Shown one piece after another: positions 41,143 to 50,817 of a DNA stretch of 64,000 bases. This DNA is from Halomonas sp. 1513 (GTDB lineage Bacteria; Pseudomonadota; Gammaproteobacteria; Pseudomonadales; Halomonadaceae): positions 2,170,001-2,234,000 of the forward strand of contig CP019326.1 in NCBI GenBank assembly GCA_001971685.1, written 5' to 3'. The notes under the pieces are model-generated. The model ran no database searches, had not been told where the DNA came from, and saw only the letters and a program-made list of their open reading frames with translations. Positions within the stretch are counted from its first letter, which is position 1; each line of letters opens with the position of its first letter. The translations under genes were made by a program, and so were the position numbers.

Positions 41143-43551
41143 TCAATGCGTACTGATCACTGAGTGCGAGGCACCTTTATCATCTGAGCGCTGATCGTCA
41201 CTCTTGACGCCAGGCTTTGCCACCAGCGCCTCATCCAGAACTTCATCAATCCAGCGCACTGGCATGATATCCAAGGCATTCTTGATGTTGTCCGGTACTT
41301 CCTTGAGGTCGCGGCGGTTTTCTTCAGGTATAAGCACTTTCTTTATACCACCCCGCCGAGCGGCCAGCAATTTCTCCTTTAGGCCACCGATCGGCATCAC
41401 CTCGCCGCGCAGATTGACCTCACCGGTCATCGCCAGATCACAGCGCACCGGTCGTTCAGTGTAGGCCGAGACCATCGCCGTGACCATCGCAATCCCCGCA
41501 CTCGGGCCATCCTTGGGGGTCGCCCCCTCTGGCACGTGGATATGCAGGTCCTCCTTCTCGAAGCGCTCAGGGTCGATGCCCAGCGCCACGGCCCGCGCCC
41601 GCACCACGGTCTGGGCGGCACTCACCGACTCCTTCATCACGTCGCCCAGCGAACCGGTCTTGTTGATCCGCCCCTTGCCCGGAGTCACCACCGACTCGAT
41701 GTTGAGCAGCTCGCCGCCCACCGAGGTCCACGCCAGGCCGGTGACACGGCCGACCTGATTCTCCTGGTCGGCCAAGCCGTAGCTGTAGCGGCGCACCCCG
41801 GCGTGGGGCTCGATATCCACCGCCGCCAGCATGCGCGGCGCCTGGGCGCCCTCCTTGGCCTCCGCCTCGAGCCGTTCACGCAGCACCTTGCGGCAGACCT
41901 TGGCGATCTGGCGCTCCAGCTCTCGCACCCCTGCCTCACGCGTGTAGTAGCGGATCAGCTCGAGCAGCGCATCGTCACCAATCTCCAGCTCCCCGTCCTT
42001 GAAGCCGTTGGCCTTGAGCTGCTTGGGCACCAGGTAGCGCCTGGCGATGGCCAGCTTCTCGTCCTCGGTATAGCCCGGCAGACGGATGATCTCCATGCGA
42101 TCGAGCAGCGGCCCGGGAATGTTCATCGAGTTGGCGGTGCAGATGAACATGGTCTCGGAAAGATCGTAGTCGAGTTCCAGATAGTGATCGCTGAACTTGT
42201 CGTTCTGCTCGGGATCGAGCACCTCGAGCAGCGCCGAGGCCGGATCGCCGCGATGATCCATGCCGATCTTGTCGACCTCATCGAGCAGGAACAGCGGGTT
42301 CTTGACCCCGGCCTTGCTCATGCGCTGGACCATCTTGCCCGGCAGCGAGCCGATGTAGGTACGGCGGTGACCGCGAATCTCCGACTCATCGCGCACCCCG
42401 CCCAGCGCCAGGCGCACATACTTGCGATTGGTGGCCCGAGCAATCGATTGGCCCAGCGAGGTCTTGCCCACCCCGGGCGGGCCCACCAGGCACAGCACCG
42501 GCCCCTTGAGCTTCTTGACGCGCTTCTGCACGGCGAGATACTCGAGGATGCGCTCCTTGACCTCCTCCAGACCGTAGTGGTCCTCATCCAGCACCGCCGC
42601 GGCGCGTACCAGGTCGTGCTTGACCCGGGTGCGCTTCTTCCACGGCACCGAGATCAGCCAGTCGAGGTAGGAACGCACCACCGTGGCCTCGGCGGAGGTC
42701 GGCGACATCATCTTGAGCTTGCCCAGCTCCTGGGTCGCCTTGTCGGCGGCCTCCTTGGGCATCCCGGATTCCTCGATCGCGGTCTCGTACTTCTCGGCCT
42801 CGTTGGGCACGTTCTCGAGCTCGCCCATCTCCTTCTGGATGGCCTTCATCTGCTCGTTGAGATAGTACTCGCGCTGCGACTTCTCCATCTGGTCCTTGAC
42901 CCGCGAACGGATCCGCTTCTCGACCTGCAGCAGGTCGATCTCGGACTCGATCAGCGCCATCAGGTGCTCGATGCGATCGCGTACGCGGTCCATCTCCAGC
43001 AGCTGCTGCTTGTCGTTGATCTTCAGCGACAGATGCGCACAGACGGTATCCACCAGCCGGCTCGGATCCTCGATGCCGGACAGCGAGCTCAAGACCTCGT
43101 TGGGCACCTTCTTGGACAGCTTGACGTACTGCTCGAACTGGTTGAGCAGTACGCGCACCAGCGACTCCTGCTCGCGCTCGGTGAGCGGCACGCTCTCGCG
43201 CAGGGTCACGCTGGCCTGGGTGTAGCCGGCCTCGGTCACGCTGATGGCGCCGACATCGGCACGCGAGGCGCCCTCGATCAGCACCTTGACGGTGCCGTCG
43301 GGCAGCTTGAGCAGCTGCATGATCTCGGCCACGGTGCCAACCGCAAACAGATCCTGGGTATCAGGATCATCCTGGCCCGCCTCGCGCTGGGCGACCAGCA
43401 GGACGCGCTTGTCGGCTTCCATGGCGGCCTCGAGGGCCTGGATGGATTTTTCGCGGCCCACGAACAGGGGGATGACCATCTGCGGATAGACGACCACATC
43501 GCGCAGGGGAAGAAGGGGCAGACTCAGGGTCTGTTCGGCGTTCTGCTGCAT
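41143..43551 (-). CDS. lon: ATP-dependent protease Lon
   Basis: Soluble AAA+ serine protease (802 aa) that degrades misfolded and regulatory proteins. The N-terminal LON domain ([27 protein letters not shown]) is followed by a coiled-coil segment ([16 protein letters not shown]), Walker [16 protein letters not shown], and a C-terminal protease domain with the catalytic serine in [12 protein letters not shown] and lysine in [21 protein letters not shown]. It lies downstream of clpX behind a hairpin and upstream of hupB, the classic order. Confidence 0.98.
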   Translation of the reverse strand: MQQNAEQTLSLPLLPLRDVVVYPQMVIPLFVGREKSIQALEAAMEADKRVLLVAQREAGQDDPDTQDLFAVGTVAEIMQLLKLPDGTVKVLIEGASRADVGAISVTEAGYTQASVTLRESVPLTEREQESLVRVLLNQFEQYVKLSKKVPNEVLSSLSGIEDPSRLVDTVCAHLSLKINDKQQLLEMDRVRDRIEHLMALIESEIDLLQVEKRIRSRVKDQMEKSQREYYLNEQMKAIQKEMGELENVPNEAEKYETAIEESGMPKEAADKATQELGKLKMMSPTSAEATVVRSYLDWLISVPWKKRTRVKHDLVRAAAVLDEDHYGLEEVKERILEYLAVQKRVKKLKGPVLCLVGPPGVGKTSLGQSIARATNRKYVRLALGGVRDESEIRGHRRTYIGSLPGKMVQRMSKAGVKNPLFLLDEVDKIGMDHRGDPASALLEVLDPEQNDKFSDHYLELDYDLSETMFICTANSMNIPGPLLDRMEIIRLPGYTEDEKLAIARRYLVPKQLKANGFKDGELEIGDDALLELIRYYTREAGVRELERQIAKVCRKVLRERLEAEAKEGAQAPRMLAAVDIEPHAGVRRYSYGLADQENQVGRVTGLAWTSVGGELLNIESVVTPGKGRINKTGSLGDVMKESVSAAQTVVRARAVALGIDPERFEKEDLHIHVPEGATPKDGPSAGIAMVTAMVSAYTERPVRCDLAMTGEVNLRGEVMPIGGLKEKLLAARRGGIKKVLIPEENRRDLKEVPDNIKNALDIMPVRWIDEVLDEALVAKPGVKSDDQRSDDKGASHSVISTH

Positions 43552-43618
43552 CGCAGACGTTCCTCAAAATCGGGTGGTTGGTCTGGTGATGGGGGCATCG
43601 CCGGCACTTTACAAGCGA

Positions 43619-43645
43619 ACGGGGCCATGACTGGCATGGCCCCGT
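43619..43645 (-). terminator. Hairpin terminator between clpX and lon
   Basis: The perfect 11-bp stem ACGGGGCCATG / CATGGCCCCGT with a five-base loop starts 20 bp after the clpX stop. The U-tract on the minus strand is poor (TCGCTTG), so read-through to lon is possible. Confidence 0.6.
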
Positions 43646-43664
43646 GCGCGGATCGGTGGCGTGC

Positions 43665-44945
43665 TCAGCCGTCCTTGCCAGCCACCTTGCTCTCGTCTTT
43701 CTGAGAGTAGATCAGCAGCGGCTCGCTATCGCCGGCAATCACCGACTCATCGATCACCACCTTGGTGACGCCCTCCAGCGAGGGGATCTCGTACATGGTA
43801 TCGAGCAGCACCGACTCGAGAATCGAGCGCAGCCCACGGGCACCGGTCTTGCGCGCCATCGCCTTGCCCGCCACGGCGCGCAGGGCGTCCTCGCGGAAGT
43901 CCAGCTCCACTCCCTCCATGTCGAACAGCTTGGCGTACTGCTTGACCAGCGAGTTCTTGGGTTCGGTGAGAATCTGGACCAGCGCATCCTCGCTGAGCTC
44001 GGTGAGGGTGGCAATCACCGGCAGGCGGCCCACGAATTCGGGGATCAAGCCGAACTTGACCAGATCCTCGGGCTCGACGCCGAGCAGCAGATCGCCGACG
44101 CCCTTGTTCTCGTCCTTGCTCTTGACCTCGGCATTGAAGCCGATGCCGCCCTTCTCGGCGCGGTCACGGATGACCTTGTCGAGTCCGGCGAAGGCGCCGC
44201 CGACGATGAACAGGATGTCACCGGTGTCGACCTGCAGAAACTCCTGCTGCGGATGCTTGCGCCCGCCCTGGGGCGGCACCGAGGCGGTAGTGCCCTCGAT
44301 CAGCTTGAGCAGCGCCTGCTGGACACCCTCACCCGACACATCGCGGGTAATCGAGGGGTTGTCCGACTTGCGCGAAATCTTGTCGATCTCGTCGATGTAG
44401 ACGATGCCCTTCTGGGCCTTCTCGACATCGTAGTCGCACTTCTGCAGCAGCTTCTGGATGATGTTCTCGACGTCCTCACCCACGTAACCCGCTTCGGTCA
44501 GCGTGGTCGCATCGGCGATGGTAAAGGGAACATTGAGCAGTCGCGCCAGGGTCTCGGCCAGCAGCGTCTTGCCGCTGCCGGTCGGGCCAATCAGCAGGAT
44601 GTTCGACTTGCCCAGCTCCACATCGTCAGACTTCACATCGGCACGCAGCCGTTTGTAGTGATTGTAAACCGCCACCGACAGCACCATCTTGGCGCGGTCC
44701 TGGCCAATCACATAGTCGTCGAGGGTATGACGAATTTCGCGCGGAGCCGGCAGACGATCTTCGTCGCCCTCTGCATCGGCTTCGAGGACTTCCTCGCGAA
44801 TGATGTCGTTACACAGATCGACACATTCGTCGCAGATATACACGGACGGGCCTGCAATCAGCTTGCGGACTTCGTTCTGGTTCTTGCCGCAGAACGAGCA
44901 GTAAAGCAGCTTGCCGCTGTCGTCCTTACCTTTGCCGTCGGCCAT
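43665..44945 (-). CDS. clpX: ATP-dependent Clp protease ATP-binding subunit ClpX
   Basis: AAA+ unfoldase (426 aa) that feeds substrates to ClpP. The N-terminal zinc-binding domain uses C16, C19, C38 and C41 ([15 protein letters not shown] to ICDECVDLC). Walker A is [13 protein letters not shown], Walker [11 protein letters not shown], and the IGF-type ClpP-docking loop region follows the [27 protein letters not shown] block. It lies 78 bp downstream of clpP. Confidence 0.98.
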   Translation of the reverse strand: MADGKGKDDSGKLLYCSFCGKNQNEVRKLIAGPSVYICDECVDLCNDIIREEVLEADAEGDEDRLPAPREIRHTLDDYVIGQDRAKMVLSVAVYNHYKRLRADVKSDDVELGKSNILLIGPTGSGKTLLAETLARLLNVPFTIADATTLTEAGYVGEDVENIIQKLLQKCDYDVEKAQKGIVYIDEIDKISRKSDNPSITRDVSGEGVQQALLKLIEGTTASVPPQGGRKHPQQEFLQVDTGDILFIVGGAFAGLDKVIRDRAEKGGIGFNAEVKSKDENKGVGDLLLGVEPEDLVKFGLIPEFVGRLPVIATLTELSEDALVQILTEPKNSLVKQYAKLFDMEGVELDFREDALRAVAGKAMARKTGARGLRSILESVLLDTMYEIPSLEGVTKVVIDESVIAGDSEPLLIYSQKDESKVAGKDG

Positions 44946-45023
44946 TCGCGTACCTCATTACGGACGGCGGCCTCTAAGCCGCCGGAGTTGCCTATCGTGA
45001 AATCTCAGTGGGAAATCACGCTA

Positions 45024-45644
45024 TCAGGATGCCGGACGCTTATCCAGCACGGCATCGATCAGACCGTACTCTGCCGCCTGGGCGCCGTTCATGAAATTGT
45101 CACGATCGGTGTCCTTGGCGATGGTCTCAATGTCCTGGCCGGTATGGTCGGCGAGAATCTTGTTGAGCTTGTGACGGATACTGAGAATCTCCTTGGTGTG
45201 GATCTCGATATCCGACGCCTGCCCCTGGTAGCCGCCCAGCGGCTGGTGAATCATCATCCGCGAATTGGGCAGGCAGAAACGCTTGCCGCTCGCACCGCCG
45301 GCCAGCAGCAGCGCACCCATGCTCGCCGCCTGGCCGATGCACACGGTGGAAATATCGGGCTTGATGAACTGCATGGTGTCGTAGATCGACATCCCGGCAG
45401 TCACCGAACCACCCGGCGAATTGATGTAGAGGTGGATGTCCTTGTCCGGATTCTCGGACTCGAGGAACAGCAGCTGTGCTACCACCAGGTTGGCCATGTA
45501 GTCTTCCACCGGCCCCACCAGGAAGATCACACGCTCCTTGAGCAGGCGCGAGTAGATGTCGTAAGCCCGCTCGCCGCGTGCACTCTGCTCGACCACCATC
45601 GGCACCAGGCCACCGGCGTTTTGAATATCGAACTCGTTGCCCAT
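45024..45644 (-). CDS. clpP: ATP-dependent Clp protease proteolytic subunit ClpP
   Basis: Serine peptidase (206 aa) forming the tetradecameric ClpP barrel. The catalytic triad is S109 ([11 protein letters not shown]), H133 ([10 protein letters not shown]) and D182 (KDTDRDNF). The N-terminal residues 1-15 are probably a short propeptide, as in E. coli. It lies in the order tig-clpP-clpX, with a hairpin between tig and clpP. Confidence 0.98.
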   Translation of the reverse strand: MGNEFDIQNAGGLVPMVVEQSARGERAYDIYSRLLKERVIFLVGPVEDYMANLVVAQLLFLESENPDKDIHLYINSPGGSVTAGMSIYDTMQFIKPDISTVCIGQAASMGALLLAGGASGKRFCLPNSRMMIHQPLGGYQGQASDIEIHTKEILSIRHKLNKILADHTGQDIETIAKDTDRDNFMNGAQAAEYGLIDAVLDKRPAS

Positions 45645-45720
45645 CTGTGTGATGTCCTTTAATCCGCTGTGGTAAGCAGCCGGAGTGACCCGGCTATCGT
45701 CTACCTTACACCATGACGCA

Positions 45721-45742
45721 AGGCCCGGCGGATGCCGGGCCT
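45721..45742 (-). terminator. Hairpin after the trigger factor gene
   Basis: The perfect nine-base stem AGGCCCGGC / GCCGGGCCT with a four-base loop starts 20 bp past the tig stop. The U-run is weak (TTGCGT), so partial read-through to clpP is likely. Confidence 0.6.
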
Positions 45743-45761
45743 GTCAACGCTTGCCAGGAGG

Positions 45762-47117
45762 TTACTCCTTGGCGGCGGCGTCTTCGTCGTCTTCGGCATC
45801 ACCGGCCTCGGCCTGCTGCTGGGCCGCCTGCAGCGCCTCCTCATAGGACATCTCGACGTCCTTGACGGTGGCCTGCTCGAGCAGCGAGTCGACCGCCTTC
45901 TCTTCGAGAATCGCCGACTTGAGCTGATTCTTGAGCTGGTCGTTGCCAAGGTAGTACTCGATGACCTGCTCCGGCTCCTGGTACTGCTGGGCCAGCTCCT
46001 CGACCTTGGCCTTGATCTCGTCGTCGCTGGCCTCGAGCTCACCGGACTTGATCACTTCGGCCAGCAGCAGCCCCACCTGCACTCGGCTCTTGGCCTGATC
46101 GGCGAACAGCTCGTTGGGCAGTTGGGAGACGTCGAAGTCTTCGCCCAGGCCAAACTGCTGCGCGGCCTGACGCTTGAGCGCGTCGGTTTCCTGCTGCACC
46201 AGCGCCTGCGGCACCGGAATGTCGTTGACCTTCTTGAGCGCCTCGAGCACCTGCTGCTTGACGCGGTTGTCGACCGCCTGCTTGGCCTCGCGGGTCATGT
46301 TCTTGTGCACTTCGGCACGAAACTTCTCGACGTCACCCTCTTCGACGCCGAACTGCTTGATGAATTCCTCGTTGACCTCGGCGAGCTGCTGAGCGCTGAC
46401 CTTGTGCACCTTGACCTTGAAGGTCGCTTCCTGGCCGGCCAGGTTCTCGGCCTGGTAGTCCTCGGGGAAGGTGACGGTCAGGGTTTTCTCGTCGCCGGCC
46501 TTGGCGCCGACCAACTGCTCTTCGAAGCCGGGGATGAAGCTGTTGGAGCCCAGCACCAGATCATGGTTCTCGGCGCTGCCACCCTCGAACGGCTCATCGC
46601 CCAGGAAACCCTGGAAGTCGATGGTGACCTGATCGCCGTCTTCGGCCGCGCGGTCGACGCTCTCCCAGGACGCATTCTGCTTGCGCAGGGTCTCGATCAT
46701 GGTGTCGACGTCGGCGTCCTTGATCTCCACCACCGGGCGCTCGACCTCGGTGCCCTCGATGCCGTTGAGCTCGACCTCCGGATAGATCTCCAGGGTAGCC
46801 ACGAACTCAAGGTCCTTGCCGGACTCGTTGACGGTCGGCTCGATCTGCGGGTAGCCGGCGGGGTTGAGGCTCTCCTGGGTGATTGCCTGGACGTAGCGCT
46901 CACGCATCACTTCGCCCACCACCTCATTACGCACCTGGCCGCCGAAGCGCTGGCGAACCACCGCCATTGGCACCTTGCCCTGGCGGAAGCCGTTCAGGCG
47001 AACGTTCTTCGCGGTGTCCTTGAGGCGGGCCGCAACGGCCTTGTCGACCTCTTCTGCCGGCACCTGAACCTTGACACGGCGTTCGATCTGGGAGGTCGTC
47101 TCGACGGAAACTTGCAT
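45762..47117 (-). CDS. tig: Trigger factor, ribosome-associated chaperone
   Basis: Chaperone and prolyl isomerase (451 aa) that binds nascent chains at the ribosomal exit. The N-terminal ribosome-binding domain contains the signature loop GFRQGKVP (in VRLNGFRQGKVPMAVVRQRFG). The FKBP domain (about 155-245) includes EDGDQVTIDFQGFLGDEPFEGG, and the C-terminal arms end in an acidic tail (QAEAGDAEDDEDAAAKE). The ATG at 47117 (MQVSVETT) is the family start; an earlier in-frame ATG at 47252 would add 45 unrelated residues. Confidence 0.97.
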   Translation of the reverse strand: MQVSVETTSQIERRVKVQVPAEEVDKAVAARLKDTAKNVRLNGFRQGKVPMAVVRQRFGGQVRNEVVGEVMRERYVQAITQESLNPAGYPQIEPTVNESGKDLEFVATLEIYPEVELNGIEGTEVERPVVEIKDADVDTMIETLRKQNASWESVDRAAEDGDQVTIDFQGFLGDEPFEGGSAENHDLVLGSNSFIPGFEEQLVGAKAGDEKTLTVTFPEDYQAENLAGQEATFKVKVHKVSAQQLAEVNEEFIKQFGVEEGDVEKFRAEVHKNMTREAKQAVDNRVKQQVLEALKKVNDIPVPQALVQQETDALKRQAAQQFGLGEDFDVSQLPNELFADQAKSRVQVGLLLAEVIKSGELEASDDEIKAKVEELAQQYQEPEQVIEYYLGNDQLKNQLKSAILEEKAVDSLLEQATVKDVEMSYEEALQAAQQQAEAGDAEDDEDAAAKE

Positions 47118-47417
47118 GAATAGTCCTCTACCGACTGGGCGTTCTGATGAATGCGTTGTCTGTTGAATGCGTGGATGCGCAGTGCTGCGCAGCGAGAGCA
47201 AAGGGGGTAATTCTATGAACCCCGCCAGCCGCTGGCAAGCGCGCCATGCCACGACAATGGGGGCGATGGGCGTATTTGCAAGGCCAACTGCCTAGCACCC
47301 ACGCGAGATGTACGATATGACACGACGAATACGGGCATGACCGCCGGCATCAGGGGCAGCAGCGCAGCAACACATGAGAAGGCAAAACAGGAGGGGAAAC
47401 ACGAAGAAGTGAGGTAA
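47118..47417. other. 300-bp intergenic region between tig and tRNA-His
   Basis: This stretch must hold the tig promoter and leader and the 3' end of the tRNA transcript, both on the minus strand. Apart from a short GCTGCGCAGC palindrome near 47182 I see no gene, strong hairpin or repeat in it. Confidence 0.5.
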
Positions 47418-47493
47418 TGGGGTGGATGATGGGGATCGAACCCACGACCACCGGAGCCACAATCCGGGGCTCTACCACTGAGCTACATCCACC
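47418..47493 (-). tRNA. tRNA-His (GTG), copy 2 in transcript order
   Basis: The 76-nt cloverleaf begins GGTGGATGTAGCTCAG with the encoded G(-1) characteristic of tRNA-His, has anticodon GTG in the loop TTGTGGC, the T-arm GTGGGTTCGATCCCCAT, and encoded CCA. It is identical over its whole length to the copy at 47528-47603. Confidence 0.97.
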
Positions 47494-47527
47494 ACTACCT
47501 GACACTGACCGGCAACCGAGCAACGAA

Positions 47528-47603
47528 TGGGGTGGATGATGGGGATCGAACCCACGACCACCGGAGCCACAATCCGGGGCTCTACCACTGAGCTACATCC
47601 ACC
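47528..47603 (-). tRNA. tRNA-His (GTG), copy 1 in transcript order
   Basis: The sequence is identical to 47418-47493, including the encoded G(-1), the GTG anticodon and CCA. The two genes are 34 bp apart, a tandem duplication with a 110-bp period. Confidence 0.97.
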
Positions 47604-47667
47604 ATTTCGTCGTCACGAGCGGTATCGATCTCACCGCCCACGACCCCTGCCACGACCACGCCTGACC

Positions 47668-47744
47668 TGGCGCGCCCAGCAGGACTCGAACCTGCAACCT
47701 ACGGCTTAGAAGGCCGTTGCTCTATCCGGTTGAGCTATAGGCGC
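47668..47744 (-). tRNA. tRNA-Arg (TCT)
   Basis: A 77-nt cloverleaf starting GCGCCTATAGCTCAAC, with anticodon TCT in the loop CTTCTAA, the T-arm GCAGGTTCGAGTCCTGC, discriminator G and encoded CCA. It reads AGA/AGG-type arginine codons, which are rare in this GC-rich sequence. Confidence 0.96.
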
Positions 47745-47815
47745 ATTCTACGACCTTCAGGCTCTTGCCGACAACCCTTTGACTATATTTTCTCAACATA
47801 ATCAATCGGTTGAAA

Positions 47816-47892
47816 TGGTCGGGGTGGAGGGATTCGAACCCCCGACATCCTGCTCCCAAAGCAGGCGCGCTACCAGACTGCGCTACACCCCG
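47816..47892 (-). tRNA. tRNA-Pro (TGG)
   Basis: A 77-nt cloverleaf starting CGGGGTGTAGCGCAGTC, with anticodon TGG in the loop TTTGGGA, the T-arm GGGGGTTCGAATCCCTC and encoded CCA. It is the promoter-proximal gene of the Pro-Arg-His-His cluster. Confidence 0.96.
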
Positions 47893-47946
47893 CCGGCATT
47901 TCGCACGGCCTGCCGAGACCCGTTGAGCCCCGGCAATGCGAGGCGT

Positions 47947-47974
47947 ATTCTACGGATGTTTCGCCTACGGTCAA
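47947..47974 (-). promoter_or_regulatory. Sigma-70 promoter of the tRNA cluster
   Basis: TTGACC (47974-47969) and TAGAAT (47952-47947) are separated by 16 bp on the minus strand. The GC-rich stretch after the -10 box (ACGCCTCGC) is typical of stable-RNA promoters under stringent control. tRNA-Pro begins 55 bp downstream. Confidence 0.75.
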
Positions 47975-48108
47975 GCCCTTAGGCTCGCCAGCGCGGCACA
48001 TAGACGCTTTGACTCGGGCCCCTCTCATGCGAAAATCGCCGCCCACAGCGTTTTCAGCGCCTGCCACCGCCCGCAGGCCGCGCCCACCATGTGCCAGGGG
48101 ATTTGTAG

Positions 48109-48972
48109 ATGACCGCCCAGTTGATCGATGGTAAGGCCATTGCCGCTCACGTACGCCAACAGGTCGCCCGCCAGGTGGCGGCGCGCCGTGAGGCGGGCGC
48201 TCGGATACCCGGCCTTGCCGTGATACTGGTCGGCGACGACCCCGCCTCTCACGTCTACGTGCGCAACAAGCATCGCGCCTGCGACGAGGCCGGCATCCAC
48301 TCGGTCCAGCACCAGTTGCCCGCCGCCACCACCCAGGCCGAGCTCGAAGCCACCGTCGACGAGCTCAACGCCGACCCCAGCGTCGACGGCATCCTGCTGC
48401 AGCTGCCGCTGCCCGAGCACCTCGACTCGCGCCCGATTCTCGAGCGCATCCTGCCGCACAAGGACGTCGACGGCTTCCACCCGTACAACCTCGGCCGCCT
48501 GGCCCAGCGCCTGCCGGTGATGCGGCCCTGCACGCCCAAGGGCATCATGACCCTGCTTCAGGAGAGCGGCCTCAACGTTCGCGGCCTCAACGCCACCGTG
48601 GTCGGCGCCTCCAACATCGTTGGCCGTCCCATGGCCCTCGAGCTGATGCTGGCCGGCTGCACCACCACCGTCTGCCACCGCTTCACCCGCGACCTCGAAT
48701 CCCACGTGCGCCGCGCCGAACTGCTGGTGGTGGCCGTCGGCAAGCCGGGGCTGGTCAAGGGCGAATGGGTGCGCGACGACGCCATCGTCATCGACGTGGG
48801 CATCAACCGCGAAGAGGACGGCCGCCTGATCGGCGACGTCGAGTTCGCCCCCGCCGCCGAGCGCGCCAGCTTCATCACCCCGGTGCCGGGTGGCGTAGGC
48901 CCGATGACCGTCGCTTCACTGCTCGAGAACACCCTCTATGCCGCCGACGTCCACGACGCCATGCAAGGCTGA
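48109..48972 (+). CDS. folD: Methylenetetrahydrofolate dehydrogenase / cyclohydrolase
   Basis: Bifunctional one-carbon enzyme (287 aa) that interconverts 5,10-methylene- and 10-formyl-tetrahydrofolate with NADP. The catalytic lysine is in [12 protein letters not shown], the substrate block is [13 protein letters not shown], and the dinucleotide-binding part includes [18 protein letters not shown] and [17 protein letters not shown]. The gene is divergent from the tRNA cluster. TTGACT at 48009 may be part of its promoter, though the -10 box is weak. Confidence 0.97.
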   Translation: MTAQLIDGKAIAAHVRQQVARQVAARREAGARIPGLAVILVGDDPASHVYVRNKHRACDEAGIHSVQHQLPAATTQAELEATVDELNADPSVDGILLQLPLPEHLDSRPILERILPHKDVDGFHPYNLGRLAQRLPVMRPCTPKGIMTLLQESGLNVRGLNATVVGASNIVGRPMALELMLAGCTTTVCHRFTRDLESHVRRAELLVVAVGKPGLVKGEWVRDDAIVIDVGINREEDGRLIGDVEFAPAAERASFITPVPGGVGPMTVASLLENTLYAADVHDAMQG

Positions 48973-49034
48973 GCCGAGTCAGGTAGAATACGCGCCCTTC
49001 AAACGCTCTCATTTCCCAGCATCGCGAGGCCATC

Positions 49035-49502
49035 ATGAGCGAACAGCAGATGAACGTGGAAAGCTTCAATCTCGACCACACCAAGGTCAAGGCGCCCTAC
49101 GTGCGCCTCGCCGGGGTCAAGGTCGGCGACAACGGCGACCAGATTCACAAGTATGACATGCGCATCTGCCAGCCCAACCAAGCCCACATGGAGATGCCCG
49201 CCCTGCACTCTCTGGAGCACCTGATGGCCGAGCTGTCGCGCAACCACAGCGACAAGGTCGTCGATATCAGCCCGATGGGCTGCCAGACCGGCTTCTACGT
49301 CGCGTTGATCAACCACGACGACTACGACGACGTGCTCGAGCTGCTGCGCAAGACCCTCGAGGACATCCTGGTGGCCGAAGAGGTCCCGGCTTGCAACGAG
49401 ATGCAGTGCGGCTGGGCGGCCAGCCATAGCCTCGAGGGTGCACAGCAGATCGCCCGCGAGTTCCTCGCCAAACGCGATGAGTGGAGGAACGTCTTCGCAT
49501 GA
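49035..49502 (+). CDS. luxS: S-ribosylhomocysteine lyase (autoinducer-2 synthesis)
   Basis: Iron/zinc enzyme (155 aa) that cleaves S-ribosylhomocysteine to homocysteine and DPD, the AI-2 precursor. The metal ligands are H58 and H62 (HSLEHL) and C125 ([13 protein letters not shown]). The catalytic cysteine is C83 (MGCQTGFY) with E61. Its stop overlaps the mtnN start (ATGA), so the two consecutive steps of the activated-methyl cycle are co-translated. Without a known AI-2 receptor gene here, the metabolic role is the safer claim. Confidence 0.97.
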   Translation: MSEQQMNVESFNLDHTKVKAPYVRLAGVKVGDNGDQIHKYDMRICQPNQAHMEMPALHSLEHLMAELSRNHSDKVVDISPMGCQTGFYVALINHDDYDDVLELLRKTLEDILVAEEVPACNEMQCGWAASHSLEGAQQIAREFLAKRDEWRNVFA

Positions 49503-50233
49503 AGCGCATCGGCATCATCGGCGCCATGGCCCAGGAGGTCGAGTACCTGGCGAGCCTGCTGGAAGACGGCAAGACCCGGCAGCACGTAGGCTGCACCTTC
49601 CACCTCGGCCGCCTGCACGGCGTCGAGGTGGTGATCCTCCAGTCCGGCATCGGCAAGGTCAACGCCGCCATCGGCACCACCCTGCTGCTGGATACCTACC
49701 AGCCCGAGGCGATCATCAATACCGGCTCCGCCGGCGGCTTCGGCGAAGGGCTCGAGATCGGCGACGTGGTCGTCTCCAGCGAAGTGCGCCACCACGACGT
49801 CGATGCCGTGGTGTTCGGCTACGAGCACGGCCAGGTACCGCAGATGCCCGCCGCCTACCTGCCCGACCAGCGGCTGGTCAGGGTAGCGCGCCACAGCGTC
49901 GAGGCGCTGGGCGAGGTCCGCGTGGTCGAGGGCCTGATCGCCACCGGTGACGTCTTCATGGCCTGCCCCGAGCTGGTCACCAAGACCCGCTCGCGCTTTC
50001 CCACCATGCTCGCCGCGGAGATGGAAGCAGCCGCCATCGCCCAGACCTGCCACCTCTACGGCTGCCCGTTCGTGGTGATTCGCGCGCTCTCCGACATCGC
50101 CGGCGGCGGCGACAATCACCTGAGCTTCGAGCAGTTCCTGGTCAAGGCCGCCGACCACTCGGCGCGCATGGTCAGCGCCATGGTCGCGCGTCTGGCCACG
50201 CCCACCCCCACCACCACGCCTGCCGACGCCTGA
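49499..50233 (+). CDS. mtnN: 5'-methylthioadenosine / S-adenosylhomocysteine nucleosidase
   Basis: Nucleosidase (244 aa) that removes adenine from SAH and MTA, giving the substrate of Lux[18 protein letters not shown] carries the first catalytic glutamate, [18 protein letters not shown] follows, [13 protein letters not shown] contains the ribose-binding Met-Glu, and SDIAGGGD has the catalytic aspartate. The ATG at 49499 overlaps the luxS stop; an upstream in-frame ATG would only extend into luxS. Confidence 0.97.
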   Translation: MKRIGIIGAMAQEVEYLASLLEDGKTRQHVGCTFHLGRLHGVEVVILQSGIGKVNAAIGTTLLLDTYQPEAIINTGSAGGFGEGLEIGDVVVSSEVRHHDVDAVVFGYEHGQVPQMPAAYLPDQRLVRVARHSVEALGEVRVVEGLIATGDVFMACPELVTKTRSRFPTMLAAEMEAAAIAQTCHLYGCPFVVIRALSDIAGGGDNHLSFEQFLVKAADHSARMVSAMVARLATPTPTTTPADA

Positions 50234-50253
50234 CGCTCGCCACAGGTATGGCC

Positions 50254-50280
50254 TAAAGAAATATCTCACCCTGCCGATAC
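50254..50280 (+). promoter_or_regulatory. Sigma-28 (FliA) promoter of flaG
   Basis: TAAAGAAA (50254-50261), exactly 11 bp, then GCCGATAC (50273-50280), close to the FliA consensus TAAAGTTT-N11-GCCGATAA. It lies 41 bp before the flaG start. Confidence 0.88.
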
Positions 50281-50321
50281 TAGGATTGACAACAACCAGC
50301 GGCAGGGTGAGAGGCCACATA

Positions 50322-50684
50322 ATGAGCGATCTGATCAACGACATTAGTCACGCCACCCACGGCCTTACAGCCCAGCAGCGGCTCGAGAGCATGCTTGGCC
50401 AGCTCGGCCAGAGCCCCCTGCCTGCGCCCGAGCCTCAGGCCGAGCGCGGCCCCGCCGCCCTGCCCCCGGCCGGTGATCTCACCGAACCGGTACTGCGCAT
50501 CAACGAGGTGATGCGCCCCTACGGCATCGAGTTCCACCTCAACGAGTTCGACTCACGCACCGTGACCCGCATCGTCGACCGCGACAGCGGCGATGTGATT
50601 CGCCAGATTCCCAGCGAAGAAGTGCTGCGTATCGCCGAGTCGCTAAACGAGCTGCAGGGCCGCCTGATCAACCTCGAAGCCTGA
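50322..50684 (+). CDS. flaG: FlaG family flagellar protein
   Basis: Small protein of 120 aa. The C-terminal half matches the FlaG domain: LRINEVMRPYGIEFHLNEFDSRTVTRIVDRDSGDVIRQIPSEEVLRIAESL, including the IRQIPSEE signature. FlaG affects filament length and is usually next to flagellin or fliD, neither of which is near here. The sigma-28 promoter upstream confirms a late flagellar gene. The ATG at 50322 (MSDLIND) is chosen over one at 50286 because the latter would leave only 5 bp after the promoter -10 box. Confidence 0.9.
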   Translation: MSDLINDISHATHGLTAQQRLESMLGQLGQSPLPAPEPQAERGPAALPPAGDLTEPVLRINEVMRPYGIEFHLNEFDSRTVTRIVDRDSGDVIRQIPSEEVLRIAESLNELQGRLINLEA

Positions 50685-50817
50685 GCGCCACCGCCCTCTC
50701 CGGCAGCCGTGGGAACCCCATGGCTCGATGCGGGTCGCATCAATGCATCCACAAAGCCTCTACGAACATATAGGCTTGTACAAGTTGATACGACCCACCA
50801 TCACCCGGACTGCCGTC

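Noticed and set aside
41536..43704. A 722-codon open frame antisense to lon, and similar long frames antisense to clpX/clpP and tig
   Set aside because: They mirror the codon structure of highly conserved genes in GC-rich DNA. Their translations are His/Leu/Gln/Asp-rich and resemble no protein family.
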